Origin: Zeimonas sp041678445
GTDB lineage: Bacteria > Pseudomonadota > Gammaproteobacteria > Burkholderiales > Burkholderiaceae_E
Assembly (NCBI GenBank): GCA_041678445.1
Contig: JBAYOD010000028.1
Span: forward strand, 1-20,876
Direction of reading: 5' to 3'
DNA length: 20,876 bases
The notes under the pieces are model-generated. The model made no database searches. It worked only from the letters and a program-made list of their open reading frames with translations, and was not told where the DNA came from. The position numbers and the translations under genes were made by a program. Below are positions 7,211-17,678 of the stretch, piece after piece. Position 1 is the stretch's first letter. The number at the start of each line of letters is the position of its first letter.

Positions 7211-8418
7211 TCACCGAAGCGGATCCGGAAAGACGGCCTGCAGTGCCGCGACGAGTTCCGCTGCAGTCGCTTCGTCGGCCAGCAAGGGGAATTCCTGTGC
7301 GAGTCCGTTCGAGACCTTGCCGCCATTGTCACGGACCGAACGGATGATTCGATCGATGTCAGTGTCCGGCCCTTCGATCACCTGCTTCACGCGCTCGCGC
7401 GCGAGCCGCAGGCGGCGCAAGTAGCCGGCTTCCTTGCGCATCTCTTGCTCGATGGTCTCGCACACGATGTCCGCAAGGTATTCGACATGGTCCGTCAGGT
7501 CAGGGTAGCGCCATGCGCTGAGTGCGTCCTCGTAGTCATCGAACTCCAGGTTGTAGCGAATGTCGTCCTCGGCCCGGCGCTCCGGCCCGAAGCGCCATGC
7601 ACCCGCATAGCGGCGCATGAATGGCTGCGAGAACAACTCCAGCACCTGGTCGTAGCCTCGGCGCTTGATGACGGAACTGGTGATGGTGGCTGACACCGGC
7701 AGGATGAACGGCTCCGGTATGGCTGCGTCGCGGCGCATTCTTCCAGTGCGGCGCAATGTAGTGAACCACCTCGCGAAACCCGTCGATCTCGCCGACGAAA
7801 ACGGGCGAGCGCCTGACGCCGTAGCGGGTGGCGCGAGGCTCCAGGATTTCAGCCTGCAAGGCTTCCAGTGCCGTCTCCGACAGGGGGTCGGCATGCTCTG
7901 CGCTGCAGGATGTCGACGCCGAACTCCGCCTCGAGCGCAGCCAGATGCTCGGCGCATCGGTATTGCTCGGCCTGCCGCACTTCCGCTGCGCGCAATACCA
8001 CCGGACAGAAGTCTCGAGTGCCGGGCAGGTTGTCACGCACACGCCAGCGTCGATTGTTGGTGGCTCGCCGGGACGTCAGGTAGAGGGTCTCGTCGAGCGC
8101 GGCCACGTAGTTGCCGGCCAGCACGCCAGGGAAATCAAGCCGGCGGCCGGTCAGGAACTCGTAGAAGAACCCGGCACGGCGCGCATACTGACCCGTGGGC
8201 TCTGCGACGATCCATGCCTCCAGTTCACCGGACGGCACGTGAGTGAACAGGCGGGCCAGGAATTCCAGGTGAACGCCCTCGTGCTTGAGGGCAAAGGTCA
8301 GTTGGCTGGACAGGGATTCGGCAGGGCGGGCGGTAGCAGGGTATCGCTCGTGGACGTAGCCGTGTTCGCGCACGGTCGCGCGTGTTCTGCCGATCGTTTC
8401 GATTAAATTTCCAATCAA
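7211..8418 (-). pseudogene. Fic family protein, degraded; catalytic motif deleted
   Basis: Reading leftward on the minus strand, three frames together give one Fic-family protein. Segment A (about 8404-7903) reads from IGRTRATVREHGYVHERY to EFGVDILQ and includes LTFALKHEGVHLEFLARL and WRVRDNLPGTRDFCPVV. Segment B (about 7902-7740), in another frame, reads ADPLSETALEALQAEIL then RRSPVFVGE and VVHYIAPHW. Segment C (about 7738-7214), in a third frame, reads RRDAAIPEPFILPVSATIT to the C-terminal winged-helix part ending VFPDPLR. Compared with the family from memory, about 25-40 residues are missing at the N-terminus. A block between A and B (around the SRASFAIEHE region) and a block between B and C carrying the HPxxDGNGR Fic motif are also lost. 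Fic enzymes transfer AMP to protein hydroxyls; this copy cannot. It follows the hydrolase gene on the same strand. Confidence 0.85.
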
Positions 8419-8450
8419 AAGTACCGGCTGGCGCCAAACTGGCTTCGCGG

Positions 8451-10115
8451 TCAGACGGGCGAATCGTTCACGCGCTGCTTGAGGGCTTCGAGCCCGGCTG
8501 GGGTCCAGTCCGATGGCGAGATCAGGCTGGCCCAGGCGTCGACATAGTCTTCGAAGGCGTAGCGGTGGCCGTGTCCGCGTGGCGGTTCGCCGGCCAGGAT
8601 GAGGTCGAAGGCGAGCTGCAGCACGGTGACGACGGGGATCCAGGTGATGTCGGGTGAGACGTCCGGACCCAGGGGCGGTGTCATCCAGTGCGGACGTCGC
8701 CAGGCGGCCCGGGGGTCGAAGAAGGTGACGGCATCGCTTGCGTACTGCAGGAAGAGGATGCGATAGGGGCCCCAGGGCGCAGTCGCCTGGCCGGATACCG
8801 GGGGCTGGGCGGACGCCGGGGCCTGCGCCATGAAGCGCACGACCGAGCCGTCGCCGAAGGTGGGCAGCCAGGCGGGTGAGCCGGGGTTGCGCCCGGCGGT
8901 GACCGAGCGCCAGCTCGGGGTGTTGAACGGCGGCCCGGCCCACAGCGCGCCCTGGTAGGGCGCTCCGATCACCTGGTAGAGGTCGTGGCTGAGGTCGCCG
9001 TTGAGTGCGCCCAGGCTCAGGCCGTGCAGGTACAGGCGCGGGCGCCGATCCGGCGGCAGGTTGCGCCAGTGGTCGTAGACCGTCGCGAACACGACACGGG
9101 CGGTTTCGGCACCGTAGCCCGAATCGGCGAGCAGGGCCAGCCAGCTGGCCAGGTACGAATACTGGACCGACACGGTGGCGACGTCGCCGTGCAGCAGGTA
9201 CTCGAGCGCCGACTGGCTGTTCGGATCGACCAGGCCGGTGCCGGTGGGCGTGGCGATGACCAGGTTCGCACGCTCGAACGCTCCGATGCGCTGCAGCTCG
9301 TGCAGGGCCAGCTCGGCGCGCTGCTGCGGCGTTTCGGCCGAGTTGAGCCCGACATAGACGCGCAGGGGTTCGCGGGCGCTGCGCCCGGTCATGTGCTCGA
9401 TCTGCGTAGCGTCGGGTTCGGCAGCGACCATGCGCCGGCCCTGGCGGCCCAGGTGCTGCCAGTCGATCAGCGAGCCCGGGCCACCGGTCTTGTCCCAGGC
9501 TGTCGGCTGGGCGATGTCGTCTTCGATCAGGGCGTCGAGACGGCTGTAGATGCGGTCGGCCGATTGCATCACGCCGTATACCAGGACACCGTTGCCGGCG
9601 GTCCAGAACAGCGCGGCCGTGGCGATGACGGCCATCAGCGCGGCACTCGGGCCGGCCAGATGGCGCGACAGCCTGCCGGACAGGCGGCGCCAGATCCAGA
9701 CGACCGAGCGCGACAGGGCGAGCAGCAGGATGAAGGTGAGCAGGGACAGCCAGGCGATGGTCAGGGGGCCGGCGCTGTCGATGGCGGGCATCTGCATCAG
9801 TGCGCGCAGCCGGTTCTGCCATTCGGTGGCCCACCTCAGCGCCGTGATGGCGATCGCGATGCAGACCACGAGGGTCAGGGCGACGGAGACCCGTTGGGCG
9901 TGCTTGCGCAAGGCGGGCAACTGCAGGGTACGCCACAGGTAGCGCAGCAGGACGCCCAGGCCGTAGCCGGAGGCCAGGCAGAAGCCGCCCAGCAGGCCCT
10001 GGATCCAGGGCGCGCGCGGCACCAGCGAAGGGGTCAGCGAAGCGGCGAACAGCAGGGTGCCCAGCACCAGGCCGATGCTGCACAGCGGGAAGACGCTTCG
10101 GTCACGCGGCAGCAT
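8451..10115 (-). CDS. Membrane-anchored alpha/beta hydrolase (Abhydrolase_9 / COG4425 type)
   Basis: This is a 554-residue protein. The N-terminal ~190 residues contain about four hydrophobic membrane segments (IGLVLGTLLFAASL, LLGGFCLASGYGLGVLLRYL, VALTLVVCIAIAITAL, IAWLSLLTFILLLAL). The C-terminal ~330 residues are a predicted alpha/beta-hydrolase domain with nucleophile elbow LHGLSLGAL (GxSxG, serine in GLSLG). This matches the two-part family annotated Abhydrolase_9_N plus Abhydrolase_9, whose substrate is unknown. AGGTGA with a 9-nt spacer precedes the ATG at 10115. It is divergent from phaC, with 81 bp between starts, so the two may share a control region; a link to polymer or lipid turnover is only a guess. 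The Fic remnant lies directly downstream. Confidence 0.88.
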   Translation of the reverse strand: MLPRDRSVFPLCSIGLVLGTLLFAASLTPSLVPRAPWIQGLLGGFCLASGYGLGVLLRYLWRTLQLPALRKHAQRVSVALTLVVCIAIAITALRWATEWQNRLRALMQMPAIDSAGPLTIAWLSLLTFILLLALSRSVVWIWRRLSGRLSRHLAGPSAALMAVIATAALFWTAGNGVLVYGVMQSADRIYSRLDALIEDDIAQPTAWDKTGGPGSLIDWQHLGRQGRRMVAAEPDATQIEHMTGRSAREPLRVYVGLNSAETPQQRAELALHELQRIGAFERANLVIATPTGTGLVDPNSQSALEYLLHGDVATVSVQYSYLASWLALLADSGYGAETARVVFATVYDHWRNLPPDRRPRLYLHGLSLGALNGDLSHDLYQVIGAPYQGALWAGPPFNTPSWRSVTAGRNPGSPAWLPTFGDGSVVRFMAQAPASAQPPVSGQATAPWGPYRILFLQYASDAVTFFDPRAAWRRPHWMTPPLGPDVSPDITWIPVVTVLQLAFDLILAGEPPRGHGHRYAFEDYVDAWASLISPSDWTPAGLEALKQRVNDSPV

Positions 10116-10196
10116 GGCCGGGTATCACCTGTGCGAAGGAATCACTGGACAGTCGAGCAGGTCTTTGCAAGGGCGGTGTCATGGTGAGCTTCTAGA

Positions 10197-11972
10197 ATGG
10201 ACCTTTTCAGCACTGGGTTGCGAGTACCGATGGCTCCTGACGATATTCTGCCTGTCCCCGCGCGCCTCGATCGGCAAACGCATGCGATGCTGGCCCGGCT
10301 CACCGGAACGCTGTCGCCGGCATCGGCGATGCTGGCCTGGGTCGACTGGGTGATCCATTTGGCGGCATCACCGGGAAAACGGATCGATCTCAGCCTGCGC
10401 GCACTCGATCATGCGACGCAGCTGACACGCCACGCTGCCGACGCCCTGTCGCGAGGCGGTGTCCCGATGGCGCCCTGCGTCACGCCGCCGCCCAGCGACC
10501 GCCGCTTTGCCGGCGAGGCCTGGCAGCAGTGGCCATGGTGCCTGCTCCAGCAGGCTTTCCTGCTCAACGAGAAATGGTGGAGCGAGGCCGTGCGCGGCGT
10601 GCATGGCGTCGATCCGCATCACGAGAACCTGCTCGACTTCGCTGCGCGCCAGTGGCTGGACATGATGTCGCCCGGCAACTGGCTGGCGACCAATCCGGTG
10701 CTGCTGCAGCGCACTGCCGAGCGGGGCGGCATGAATCTGGTGCACGGCGCCGCCAACCTGATCGATGACATCCGCCGCCGTGAGGCTGGCGAGCCGCCGG
10801 CCGGGGCCGAGGCCTTCGAGGTCGGCCGCAACCTGGCCGTGACTCCGGGCAAGGTGGTCCTGCGCAACCGGCTGATCGAGCTGATCCAGTACACGCCGAC
10901 CACTGACAAGGTTCATCCCGAGCCGATCCTGATCGTGCCGGCCTGGATCATGAAGTACTACATCCTCGATCTGTCGCCGCACAATTCGATGATTCGCTGG
11001 CTGGTCGAGCAGGGCCACACGGTGTTCTGCATCTCGTGGAAGAACCCGGGGCGCGAGGACGCCGATCTGGGCATGGACGATTATCTCGAGCTCGGCCTGT
11101 TCGCCGCGCTCGATGCGGTCAACGCGATCGTGCCGCGTCGCAAGGTCCACGCCACAGGCTACTGCCTGGGCGGCACGCTGCTGGCGATTGCCGCTGCGGC
11201 CATGGCGCGTGACGGCGACGACCGGTTCGCCTCGATGACGCTGTTTGCCGCGCAGACCGATTTCGCCGAGCCGGGCGAGCTGTCGCTGTTCGTCGACGAA
11301 AGCCAGGTTTCGCTGCTCGAGGCGCGGATGGCCGAGACCGGCTACCTGAGCGGCGAGCAGATGGCCGGTGCCTTCCAGATGCTGCGTTCCTACGATCTGC
11401 TCTGGTCGCGGCTGGTCGACGTGTACCTGGTCGGCGAGCGGCGTCCGGTCAACGATCTGATGGCCTGGAACGCGGATACGACGCGGATGCCGGCCCGCAT
11501 GCATTCCCAGTACCTGCGCCGGCTCTTTCTTGACGACGAACTGAGCCGGGGTCGCTATCCGGTCGGCGGGCGGCCGGTGCTGCTGCGCGACGTGCATCTG
11601 CCGATCTTTTGCGTGGGAACGGTGACCGACCACGTCGCACCCTGGCGCTCGGTGCACAAGCTGCACATGCTGACGCCCACGGAGCTGACCTTCGTGCTGA
11701 CCAGTGGCGGTCACAATGCCGGCATCGTCAGCGAACCGGGCCGGCCCCGCCGCCACTACCAGGTCCTGACCCGTGCGCCGGGTGATCCCTACCTGGTGCC
11801 CGACGAATGGCTGGAGCAGGCGCCGCGCGCCGAAGGTTCGTGGTGGCCCGAGTGGGGCCGCTGGCTGAAGGCGCGCTCGGGCGAGCCGGTTGCACTGCCG
11901 CGCATGGGGGCGGCTCGTGCCGGTTATCCGGTCATCGACGACGCCCCCGGCGAGTACGTGAGGATCAAGTAA
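10197..11972 (+). CDS. phaC: Class I poly(3-hydroxyalkanoate) synthase
   Basis: PhaC polymerises (R)-3-hydroxyacyl-CoA into storage polyester at the granule surface. The protein has 591 residues (C. necator PhaC: 589). A PHBC_N-like helical region (residues ~20-75, SPASAMLAWVDWVIHLA) is followed by the PhaC_N domain and the alpha/beta core. The lipase-like box GYCLGG has Cys323, and the other triad members are Asp478 (GTVTDHVAPW) and His506 (SGGHNAGI); spacing is almost identical to Cys319/Asp480/His508 of C. necator. The family motif IVPAWIMKYYILDLSP is present. ATG 10197 follows a weak GTGAG; ATG 10230 (MAPDDILP) is a possible alternative. The stop at 11972 directly abuts the GTG of ackA. 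No phasin, phaA/B or depolymerase gene is nearby, so this may be one of several phaC copies. Confidence 0.95.
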   Translation: MDLFSTGLRVPMAPDDILPVPARLDRQTHAMLARLTGTLSPASAMLAWVDWVIHLAASPGKRIDLSLRALDHATQLTRHAADALSRGGVPMAPCVTPPPSDRRFAGEAWQQWPWCLLQQAFLLNEKWWSEAVRGVHGVDPHHENLLDFAARQWLDMMSPGNWLATNPVLLQRTAERGGMNLVHGAANLIDDIRRREAGEPPAGAEAFEVGRNLAVTPGKVVLRNRLIELIQYTPTTDKVHPEPILIVPAWIMKYYILDLSPHNSMIRWLVEQGHTVFCISWKNPGREDADLGMDDYLELGLFAALDAVNAIVPRRKVHATGYCLGGTLLAIAAAAMARDGDDRFASMTLFAAQTDFAEPGELSLFVDESQVSLLEARMAETGYLSGEQMAGAFQMLRSYDLLWSRLVDVYLVGERRPVNDLMAWNADTTRMPARMHSQYLRRLFLDDELSRGRYPVGGRPVLLRDVHLPIFCVGTVTDHVAPWRSVHKLHMLTPTELTFVLTSGGHNAGIVSEPGRPRRHYQVLTRAPGDPYLVPDEWLEQAPRAEGSWWPEWGRWLKARSGEPVALPRMGAARAGYPVIDDAPGEYVRIK

Positions 11973-13166
11973 GTGAAGCTTCTCGTCCTCAACTGCGGCT
12001 CGTCGAGCATCAAGTTCGCCCTGTACGAACCCGGCGCAGCCGACCCGTCGCGCTCGCCATCGTGGGGCGGCAAGGTCGGTGGCATCGGCGAGCCGTCGGC
12101 GGCGATCGACGAAGACGGGGGCGCCCCCGAGCCGGTCGATCTCGATGCGGCGCGGCCCTATCACGATGCGCTCGGGTTGATCCTGCGGCGCACCCATACC
12201 CGGCTGGCCGGCGGCAAGCTGATCGGCGTCGTGCACCGGGTCGTCCACGGCGGCAGCAAGTACTTCGAGCCGGTGCGCCTGACCCAGGCCGTCCTCGAGG
12301 ACCTGCGCGGCTACATTCCGCTGGCGCCGCTGCACCAGCCGTTTGCCTTGAACGCCATCGAGCTGCTGTTCGAGCTGTATCCCGATCTGCCGCAGGCCGC
12401 CTGCTTCGATACGGCCTTCCACCATTCCCTGCCACAGGTCGAGCAGATGTTCGCGCTGCCGTGGAGTGCCTGGCAGCGGGGCATTCGCCGCTACGGCTTT
12501 CACGGCCTGTCGTATGACTACATGTCGATCGCGCTGCCGCAGCGGCACGGCGCGCCGGCCAATGGCCGGGTAGTGGTTGCGCACCTGGGCAGCGGTGCCA
12601 GCCTGTGCGCGCTGCGCGAAGGCCGCAGCGTTGCCACGACGATGGGTTTCTCGGCCCTCGACGGGCTGGTCATGGGCACCCGCTGCGGGACGATCGATCC
12701 GGGGGTGCTGCTGTATCTGGCGGAGATCGAGGGCCTGAACCACGAGCAGCTTGGACGGCTGCTCTACAACGAATCCGGCCTGTTGGGTGTGTCTGGGCTG
12801 TCGCCCGACACCCGGGTGCTGCTGCAGAACGAAGCGCGCGAGGACGAGACCGGCGAACGGGTGCGGGCCGCCCTGGCGCTCTACCAGCGCCGCATCGTCC
12901 GTGAGATCGGCGCGCTGGTCGCGGTGCTCGGCGGACTCGACCTGCTGGTGTTCACTGCCGGGGTCGGCGAGAACAATCCGCAGATCCGGGCCAGGATCTG
13001 CGGTGAACTCGACTGGCTCGGGGTCGAACTCGACGAGGCGGCCAATGCCGCCAATGCGCCGTTGATCTCCACACCCGGCTCACGCATCCGTGTCGGGGTC
13101 GAGCCGACCAATGAGGAGTGGCTGGCGATGCTGCGCGCGGCGCCCGTGCTGCCGGGCCGCCCCTGA
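11973..13166 (+). CDS. ackA: Acetate kinase
   Basis: The enzyme catalyses reversible phosphoryl transfer between acetyl phosphate/ADP and acetate/ATP. It has 397 residues, the usual length. ASKHA-fold motifs are complete: LNCGSSSIKF with Asn7, HRVVHGGSKYF with Arg89, CFDTAFH with Asp146, HLGSGASLCAL (family usually HLGNGAS), MGTRCGTIDPG, and FTAGVGENNPQIR near the C-terminus. The GTG start at 11973 immediately follows the phaC stop, with GAGG inside the phaC end as probable SD, so expression is expected to be coupled to phaC. The usual partner, phosphotransacetylase, is not in the window. The pairing suggests co-control of two acetyl-CoA sinks, polymer storage and acetate overflow; this is inferred from order only. 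Confidence 0.96.
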   Translation: MKLLVLNCGSSSIKFALYEPGAADPSRSPSWGGKVGGIGEPSAAIDEDGGAPEPVDLDAARPYHDALGLILRRTHTRLAGGKLIGVVHRVVHGGSKYFEPVRLTQAVLEDLRGYIPLAPLHQPFALNAIELLFELYPDLPQAACFDTAFHHSLPQVEQMFALPWSAWQRGIRRYGFHGLSYDYMSIALPQRHGAPANGRVVVAHLGSGASLCALREGRSVATTMGFSALDGLVMGTRCGTIDPGVLLYLAEIEGLNHEQLGRLLYNESGLLGVSGLSPDTRVLLQNEAREDETGERVRAALALYQRRIVREIGALVAVLGGLDLLVFTAGVGENNPQIRARICGELDWLGVELDEAANAANAPLISTPGSRIRVGVEPTNEEWLAMLRAAPVLPGRP

Positions 13167-13168
13167 CG

Positions 13169-13663
13169 ATGACCCTTCAGACCGTTCGCGAATACCTGGG
13201 CTTGCACGCTCCCGACATCGACATCATCGAGACGCCGACGAGCACGGCGACCGTTGCCGCGGCGGCGGCCGCTCATGGTGTGGCCCCGGGGCAGATCGCC
13301 AAGACCCTCTCCCTCTGGCTCAGGGACGAAGTCGTCCTGCTGGTGCTCAGTGGCGACACGAAAATCGACAACCAGAAGTTCAAGGCCTGTTTCAAGGTCA
13401 AGGCGAAGATGCTCGCGGCAGACGATGTCGTTCACTGGACGGGGCATCCGGTTGGCGGGGTCTGCCCGTTCGGTCTGGCGCACGACCTCCGGGTCTTCGC
13501 GGATGAAGCGCTGAAGAACTTCGACATCGTTCTCCCCGCCGCCGGCGCAATCAACGCCGCGGTGCGCATCACGCCCGCCCGGATGGCCGGCCTGGTCGGT
13601 GCGGAGTGGGTCGATGTTGCCCAGGGCTCGAACGATCTCGGCCCGCCGAGCCGCTCGACCTAG
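13169..13663 (+). CDS. YbaK/EbsC-type aminoacyl-tRNA deacylase
   Basis: This is a 164-residue single-domain protein of the YbaK/ProX superfamily, which hydrolyses mischarged tRNAs (for example Cys-tRNA-Pro). Visible family features are the invariant lysine in GQIAKTLSLWL (Lys45), VLLVLSGDTKIDNQKF, GHPVGGVCPFGL and the C-terminal AGAINAAVRITPARM. Start ATG 13169 lies 2 nt after the ackA stop, so it is probably the third gene of the phaC-ackA run. The frame is open further upstream inside ackA, but family similarity begins at this Met. Which tRNA it edits cannot be told. Its TAG stop lies in a CTAG-containing direct repeat at the convergent junction with the glutaredoxin-like gene. Confidence 0.9.
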   Translation: MTLQTVREYLGLHAPDIDIIETPTSTATVAAAAAAHGVAPGQIAKTLSLWLRDEVVLLVLSGDTKIDNQKFKACFKVKAKMLAADDVVHWTGHPVGGVCPFGLAHDLRVFADEALKNFDIVLPAAGAINAAVRITPARMAGLVGAEWVDVAQGSNDLGPPSRST

Positions 13664-13709
13664 AACCTGGAACCGGAGGAGCGCCGACCTAGAACCGGAG
13701 CGCCGGTTC
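13656..13709. repeat. Short direct repeat plus hairpin at convergent gene ends
   Basis: CGACCTAGAACC is found at 13656-13667 and 13685-13696. The CTAG of the first copy holds the + strand TAG stop of the ybaK-type gene (13661-13663). The CTAG of the second holds the minus-strand TAG stop of the glutaredoxin-like gene (13689-13691). GAACCGG (13692-13698) and CCGGTTC (13703-13709) form a perfect 7-bp stem with a 4-nt loop. No T-run follows; a two-way termination role is possible. Confidence 0.75.
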
Positions 13710-14471
13710 CTGCGCCAGGACGGTCGTGCCGGTTGCGACCTCGGATCCGGATTCGGACCCCGGGGCCGGCGACAGTTGCGCAGGCGGTGCCAGCGGTTCG
13801 GGCTGGGGCGCCGGCCAGTTGCGGGGCAGTTCCGATTGCTTCGGGTAGCCGGCGGCGTCGAGCAGGCGGTCCCAGCCGGCCCCGTCGAAGCCGTTGATCT
13901 GCTCTGCACCGATGGATGCGGCCGGGAAGGTCAGCGAGCGGAATCCGAGCTGGATGAAGGCCTGGCTGTCGGCCTGGTTGCGAACCTCGCGCACCTGATA
14001 GGGAATGCCGCGTCCCTCCAGGTGCTGGCGGGCCAGTTCGCAGGGCTGGCAGCTCGCGGTCTGGTACAGGACGACCGGGTAGCGTCGGACCAGCGTCTGC
14101 AGCTTGTACGGCAGCGCGGTGCTGCCGGCTGCGGCGGTGGATCCGGCCGGAACCTCGGGCGCGGCGCCGTCACCGGACCGGGCGTCGCCGCCGGCCCGCG
14201 GCAGCAGGCCGCCATGCGCGCCGGCCGAACCCAGCGGGCGGGCGCCCGGCGGCGGCCGGTCGCCGTAGTTGACCCGGCCATCGGTGCCGATCCATTTGTA
14301 GTACTGGGCGGCGGCTGGTGTGGCGCAGCACAGGACCAGCCCCAGGAAGGTGGCCAGCACCGCGCGCTGCAGGGTAGCCGGCGCCGCACGCTGTGGGGTA
14401 ACCGGCGTCGCACGCCGTGCTGAAGCAGGAGCGGGGCGTGCGACAGGATGAGGGCGACGGGCTCCAGGCAT
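13689..14471 (-). CDS. Exported DUF4124-glutaredoxin fusion protein
   Basis: The 260-residue protein probably acts outside the cytoplasm. A hydrophobic stretch VLATFLGLVLCCATPAAAQ (residues 38-56) looks like a signal peptide, but with an unusually long, Arg/Pro/Ala-rich leader before it. A DUF4124 domain follows (YYKWIGTDGRVNYGDRPP), then a Gly/Ala linker, then a glutaredoxin-like domain with CQPC (residues 141-144) in VVLYQTASCQPCELARQHL, later LTFPAASIGAEQINGF. The tail is Pro/Ser-rich. ATG 14471 lies 6 nt after the prlC stop, suggesting coupling; GTG at 14360 would give a standard-length signal peptide and is a serious alternative. Thiol-disulfide exchange on envelope proteins is inferred. 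Similar DUF4124-glutaredoxin proteins are common in betaproteobacteria. Confidence 0.85.
   Translation of the reverse strand: MPGARRPHPVARPAPASARRATPVTPQRAAPATLQRAVLATFLGLVLCCATPAAAQYYKWIGTDGRVNYGDRPPPGARPLGSAGAHGGLLPRAGGDARSGDGAAPEVPAGSTAAAGSTALPYKLQTLVRRYPVVLYQTASCQPCELARQHLEGRGIPYQVREVRNQADSQAFIQLGFRSLTFPAASIGAEQINGFDGAGWDRLLDAAGYPKQSELPRNWPAPQPEPLAPPAQLSPAPGSESGSEVATGTTVLAQEPALRF
14372..14419. repeat. 24-bp imperfect tandem duplication in the 5' end of the glutaredoxin-like gene
   Basis: Units 14372-14395 and 14396-14419 match at 21 of 24 positions. In the minus frame they give two similar 8-residue blocks (compare TPVTPQR and APATLQR) just before the signal peptide. The copies differ only by transitions. 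If translation starts at the GTG at 14360, the repeat is not coding. Confidence 0.85.
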
Positions 14472-14477
14472 CCGGAC

Positions 14478-16676
<2,199 letters not shown>

Positions 16677-16751
16677 GGTTCCGAATGTGGGGTCGCTCGG
16701 GCAGGATGCAAGCGGGCAGCGCGGGGGAGCAGTCTGCAGGTTTCGGGAGGC

Positions 16752-17618
16752 TCAGCCCGCGAATCGCCGTGCCGCCTCGACGGTATTGACGAGCAGCATC
16801 GCGATGGTCATCGGCCCAACGCCGCCGGGCACCGGCGTGATGGCACCGGCCACCTGGCTGGCGCTGGCGAAATCGACGTCGCCGCACAGCTTGCCGGCAT
16901 CCGGGCCTTCCTCGATCCGGTTGATGCCGACATCGATCACCGTTGCTCCCGGCTTGATCATGTCGCCGGTGATCATGCGCGGCCGGCCGATCGCGGCGAC
17001 CAGCACATCGGCGCGTCGCGTGTGGGCCGCCAGATCGCGGGTGCGGCTATGGCAGAGAGTGACGGTGGCGCCTTGCTGCATCAGCATCAGCGCCTGGGGC
17101 TTGCCGACGATGTTGCTGCGCCCGACGATGACGGCCTCGGCGCCGTCCAGTTGCACGCCGGCATGTTCGAGCAGCTTCATCACGCCGTAGGGCGTGCAGG
17201 GCCGGAACAGCGGCGTGCCGGTGAGCAGCGCGCCGGCGTTGTACAGGTGAAAGCCATCGACGTCCTTGGCCGGCGAGATCGTCTCGATGACCCGGCGCTC
17301 GTCGATGTGCGGCGGCAACGGCAACTGCACCAGGATGCCGTGGATCTCCGGCGCAGCGTTGAGCTCCCGGATGCGCGCCAGCAGATCGGCCTCGGTCGTG
17401 TCGGCCGGCAGCGGGTCGAAGCTCGAATGGATGCCGGCCTCGGCACAGGCCCGGATCTTGTTGCGCACATAGATCGCCGAGGCGGGGGAATCGCCGACCA
17501 GGATCACCGCCAGCCCCGGGCGCACGCCGCGGGCGTTCAGGGCCGCAGCCCGCTCGGCGACGTCAGCGCGGATCGTGCGGGACAAGGCAACACCATCGAG
17601 AATGCGGGCGGTCGGCAT
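16752..17618 (-). CDS. folD: Bifunctional methylenetetrahydrofolate dehydrogenase / methenyltetrahydrofolate cyclohydrolase
   Basis: FolD interconverts 5,10-methylene-, 5,10-methenyl- and 10-formyl-tetrahydrofolate, using NADP. From ATG 17618 the protein has 288 residues, exactly the E. coli length. Tyr50 and catalytic Lys54 (SAIYVRNKIRAC) are in their standard positions. Other motifs are GILVQLPLPPHID, SPAKDVDGFH, the Rossmann segment VIVGRSNIVGKP and the C-terminal PVPGGVGPMTIAML. An in-frame start 14 codons upstream is possible but adds non-conserved residues. It is divergent from the tRNA genes and is first in a probable folD-prlC-glutaredoxin transcript. Confidence 0.96.
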   Translation of the reverse strand: MPTARILDGVALSRTIRADVAERAAALNARGVRPGLAVILVGDSPASAIYVRNKIRACAEAGIHSSFDPLPADTTEADLLARIRELNAAPEIHGILVQLPLPPHIDERRVIETISPAKDVDGFHLYNAGALLTGTPLFRPCTPYGVMKLLEHAGVQLDGAEAVIVGRSNIVGKPQALMLMQQGATVTLCHSRTRDLAAHTRRADVLVAAIGRPRMITGDMIKPGATVIDVGINRIEEGPDAGKLCGDVDFASASQVAGAITPVPGGVGPMTIAMLLVNTVEAARRFAG

Positions 17619-17678
17619 CGGGAGTTCTCTGGCAAGTCGGATTGCGATCGATGCTAGCACGCGGCCTGCGGCCTCGAC

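Noticed and set aside
8430..10083. Open minus-strand frame joined to the Fic segment and running under the hydrolase gene
   Set aside because: Only the part below about 8418 resembles Fic. The rest is an out-of-frame reading of the hydrolase gene, so it is not a fusion.
10368..12743. 791-codon open frame antisense to phaC and ackA
   Set aside because: It is explained by GC-rich codon bias of phaC and ackA on the other strand. It has no domain and crosses the boundary between two real genes.
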